Shown here piece after piece: positions 61,066 through 64,000 of a stretch of DNA of 64,000 bases. Below the pieces are notes generated by a model. The model was not told where the DNA came from. It made no database searches and saw nothing but the letters and a program-made list of their open reading frames with translations. The DNA is from Sympetrum striolatum. Lineage: Eukaryota > Arthropoda > Insecta > Odonata > Libellulidae. The translations under genes were made by a program, and so were the position numbers. The stretch's first letter is position 1. Each line of letters opens with the position of its first letter. Location of the stretch: positions 34,505,393 through 34,569,392 of the forward strand of contig OX388350.1 of NCBI GenBank assembly GCA_947579665.1, in the 5' to 3' direction.

Positions 61066-61335
61066 ATTTCAAACTTCTTTGCTATAAATCTTGTTCCAAA
61101 ATGACGTAGCAAAATTTGTTAATTTAAATGAATACTATTTATCATTAAAACCTTAAATTGTCATTTATAACTTTTCAAATAAATATAGTTCTAGAAAGAC
61201 AGCGACATTTAAATTGTTAATTTAAATACATGTCATATTGCTATAAAAACCTTACAAAAACAATTTCAAACTTTTTTTGCTGTATGTCTAGCTTCAAAAA
61301 GATGTAGCTAAATTTATTTTTGTAATTTAAAAGTA
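61066..61335. repeat. direct repeat with about 195-bp period
   Basis: CATTTCAAACTTCTTTGCTA and the following ATGACGTAGCAAAATTTGTT recur near 61261 with changes (CAATTTCAAACTTTTTTTGC and AGATGTAGCTAAATTTATTT). It continues the repeat-rich character of this end of the window. Confidence 0.5.
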
Positions 61336-62928
61336 TATTATATTTTTATGTAATTTTTGTAGTATAAAAGAGTTTCATTATTTTTATAATACCGTTTAAT
61401 TTTACTTGAATTAGCTAAATTGGATTCCAAAAATATTTAATAAAAAATCTGTATATTTCATAAATCTAGTGAAAAAGAGATGTTCCGAATATAATATTAT
61501 TCTGTCATATTATTACAATTTTATTTCAATGCCAATTTTAAAATTAATTTGATCATTCAGTTCCCTAATTTAATTAAAGTTTTAGATAAAATCAATTCAA
61601 ACCGGATCCTTTTTGTAAGGAGTAACACCAAATTACATCAAAACTATTTAGGATTTTCCGTTAGCTTGTTTTTGATTTATTTTTCATTAATTCAGAAGAG
61701 TAAGCCATTACTACCAAGCGAGGATCTACTATCTATCATCGGAGGAAGTACCATAAAATGGGCAGGCTAAACCTTAAAAGTTCCCAGCCAGGATCGCGTT
61801 ATCAGACGAGCCCTTGTGAGCGAATCGGATCGTTCACGGGCGATCCATTACGCTCAACGTCGAATCCCCAACTTATGCTATTAACGCATTCATTAAGCAC
61901 ACGTTAAAAACCTCAAAGCTGGAAAGCGGCTTTCAGATGAACCATTTACGACCCGTGACATCTTTCTGGGCGCAAACCCACCGCCGTTTTTCCCTTTGAA
62001 GTCCTCGCGGCGTATTTCCACTCCAATCTCAAAACACCCTCTTCCTTTATCGACTCCTCTTTGCTCTTTCCATCCCGCGCATTCCACTTCATTTATCCCG
62101 AACTCCATAGCTTCTATCTTTCAGCACCCCAATGCAAACTCGCGACTACCGGGTGCATTTAATCTCATACCTTTCCACGGGTCCCTGCCACCATACCTTG
62201 ATAAATGGAGTATTTTTGCATCTGTCTTTCATCGGAGAATAATATAGCTTTCATCAGCTTAATCGCTGTTTTAATCATGCCTGTAATGGCATGAAAGCAA
62301 CTGAGGTACTACTACGACTAATTGACCTGTGAGACGTAGTACTTTTACTTAATCTCTCAAGTTCCGATGAGATTTATTCGCAGCCACCATTTCGTCAAGG
62401 CAAATTTTGCTCTCAAACGTAAAAAAGCAAACATTAAAGTTCCATTTAAAATATCGGTCTGAAACCGATTAAAAATGAAAATTTCAACGAAAAGTTCTTT
62501 GTCGCGTGAGAATTAAAAATGTTGGAGGCACATCACAAGCAAATTTCTCTGAGGTAACGCTTCACTATACAATGTTTTTGCTAAGTTTTGGTTCCTGTAA
62601 ACTAAATTTGTTAGTATTCATGCTAATGATATATAAAGCAACTGAGGAAAAAAACAGAATTGTCAATTGGAGAGTAGTATTTTCAACTTCTTCATGGCAG
62701 AAGAACCTGAGAAATGGAAAATATTTATTTGTCATTTGTTACAAGAGAGGGAAAAATGAATCTTACATTTATTTTTGTCACAGTCTTGGTCATAGCTGTG
62801 GTGAAATGAAAGCTACTGAGGTATGATTAGATAATTGCACTGATCAAGGTCCCTCCGTATGGATTGATGAAAAAGTGTTACTCGTAGAGATATTGTGTTT
62901 CACTTGCGTGAACTTATTCCGCTTGTGG
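61336..62928. other. spacer with a GC-richer block
   Basis: Positions 61770-62240 are GC-richer, with an 83-codon plus-strand frame and a 71-codon minus-strand frame that overlap. Neither has a recognisable motif. A 106-codon frame at 62506-62826 is likewise unassigned. Confidence 0.4.
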
Positions 62929-63245
62929 CACTCTGGCATAGTAAGGAGAGCAAGAGCAAACTACCTCACTCCTCATCCCGCCTAGTGAACCTCATTCCCC
63001 TCTGCAAGCCTTGAGTACTTTACATATAGATCTCAATTACGTGGACACGTTCCACTTATATCATTCTGGCTTGGTGAGGTAAAAAGGACAAACTACCTCA
63101 CTCCTCATCCTGCCTTCTGAATCTCATTCCCCTCTGCAAGCCCTGAGTACTTTACAGATAGATCTCAATTACGTGGACACGTTCCACTTATATCATTCTG
63201 GCTTGGTGAGGTAAAAAGGACAAACTACCTCACTCCTCATCTTAC
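62929..63245 (+). repeat. 132-bp tandem repeat, 2.4 copies
   Basis: The phrase CTCTGGC or TTCTGGC followed by a GTAAGGAG or GTGAGGTA step and AAACTACCTCACTCCTCATC starts at 62929, 63061 and 63193, an exact 132-bp spacing. Units two and three are nearly identical, unit one differs by several bases, and the third breaks off after CTCCTCATC. Confidence 0.8.
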
Positions 63246-64000
63246 CAAGTAGATCCCCTAAAAGAAAGGCTCATGTTAGAGAGGATGAAGTTCCAACCAG
63301 ACAGGGCTGAATACTAAGTACAGACAGACTGCGGCGTACCTAAGATAGGCGAAGGCTAAGTTTTCCTCTTAGTCTGCTTTGAATATACGAAAATAAAAAA
63401 TTCTGAAAAGATTTTCTTAGAAATATTAGCAACAATATACATACACAGATTTTTATTCTAATTATCTTCTTGGATATGGAAATATAATCGTAACGCATTC
63501 AAAATTCACTCAATAGCCCGTAAGATCCCTCAGCTCTACTTATAGTCAATTTATACTCAATGGTAACAAAATGGATTGTATTTACTCAATTCTTTAAGTT
63601 CAATTCCAAATATAATCCTCATCTAGCTTCTGATTGAATATAGGAGGTAGAAACTAGAACAATCTTCCATTATCTACCAGTGATTATTTCTTTGACGGTG
63701 AAATATCCTAGTACTACTTCACGGAAGAACTACTGCACCCAGATTTGAAATTTTTCCTATCACACTTCCGCTGCAGTTTCTCCTCAGCTTATGAACTAAA
63801 CTACCTCACTCCTCATCTTTCCTAGTAAGCCTCATCCCCCATCAAAAAAAAGGACCATATTAGAGGGGATGAGGTCCAACCAGCCTTCGGGCAGAATACT
63901 TCAGAGACAGACCGCGGCCTGCGTGAGATGAAAAGAAGTGAGAGAGAGAAATTCAGCATCCCGACCGCACCTCTCTCGCTATGGACCGGTCTTGCTCCGG
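63222..64000 (+). repeat. satellite-like unit of about 576 bp, one full and one partial copy
   Basis: AAACTACCTCACTCCTCATC at 63222 returns at 63798. After each come a GAGGATGAAG or GGGGATGAGG phrase with TCCAACCAG, then AATACT and ACAGACAGACTGCGG or ACAGACCGCGG. The second copy runs off the window. The copy at 60270-60960 is a third, more diverged member. No coding frame is conserved between units. Confidence 0.65.

Noticed and set aside
1..64000. CRISPR arrays, operons, integrated prophage or bacterial genes
   Set aside because: No regularly spaced repeats, no closely packed coding frames and no prokaryotic gene content are present; the content is that of an animal nuclear genome.

Overview
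The window looks like non-coding DNA from an arthropod-type animal nuclear genome. It is AT-rich, and I can defend no host gene, operon or ribosomal gene in it. Everything recognisable is a mobile element or a relic of one: non-LTR retrotransposon fragments, a mariner remnant, a long-TIR DDE/CENP-B transposon, Helentron-like and MITE families, and tRNA-derived SINEs. The arthropod assignment is inference from this mix; the species cannot be read from the sequence.

Layout. 0-6 kb: hammerhead-like snapback repeats (654-777, 2647-2742, 4517-4737, a near-canonical core at 5110-5142) and an old Helentron-like copy (2968-3507). 6-14.8 kb: almost featureless, with a degraded tRNA-like SINE, a 16-17 bp minisatellite and a half MITE. 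14.8-20.2 kb: a 77-bp Tc1-like mini-element with TA target duplication, two more snapback repeats and a 1-kb Helentron-like copy carrying 316-bp tandem repeats. 20-31 kb: a tRNA-SINE, two snapback repeats (24.9 and 25.3 kb), a SINE, a 5'-truncated CR1/Jockey-like LINE with reverse transcriptase (26593-27825, minus) and two older LINE C-terminal relics (29.1 and 30.2 kb). 31-48 kb: more hammerhead-like cores, a SINE inverted junction (37.2-37.4 kb), a mariner 5' end (38.56 kb) and a 242-bp GAGG-type MITE (45.1 kb). 48-57.7 kb: the inverted partner of the Helentron-like element, a tRNA-SINE and the best element here, a 3.57-kb DDE transposon with about 317-bp TIRs, TA target duplication and a transposase broken by two frameshifts and a stop codon. 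60-64 kb: a satellite-like region with a unit of about 576 bp and an internal 132-bp repeat.

The most interesting pattern is a recurring RNA-like core found at about a dozen places. It reads CTGATGATG, a short stem-loop, then GAAAC, usually four bases, and GTCGTG, and it often lies near the centre of long inverted repeats, sometimes as a divergent pair. This resembles the minimal type I hammerhead ribozyme of Penelope-like elements, spread here as snapback MITE-like units. Homology among the copies is visible in the sequence; the ribozyme reading is inference. No gene network can be described because no intact gene is present.
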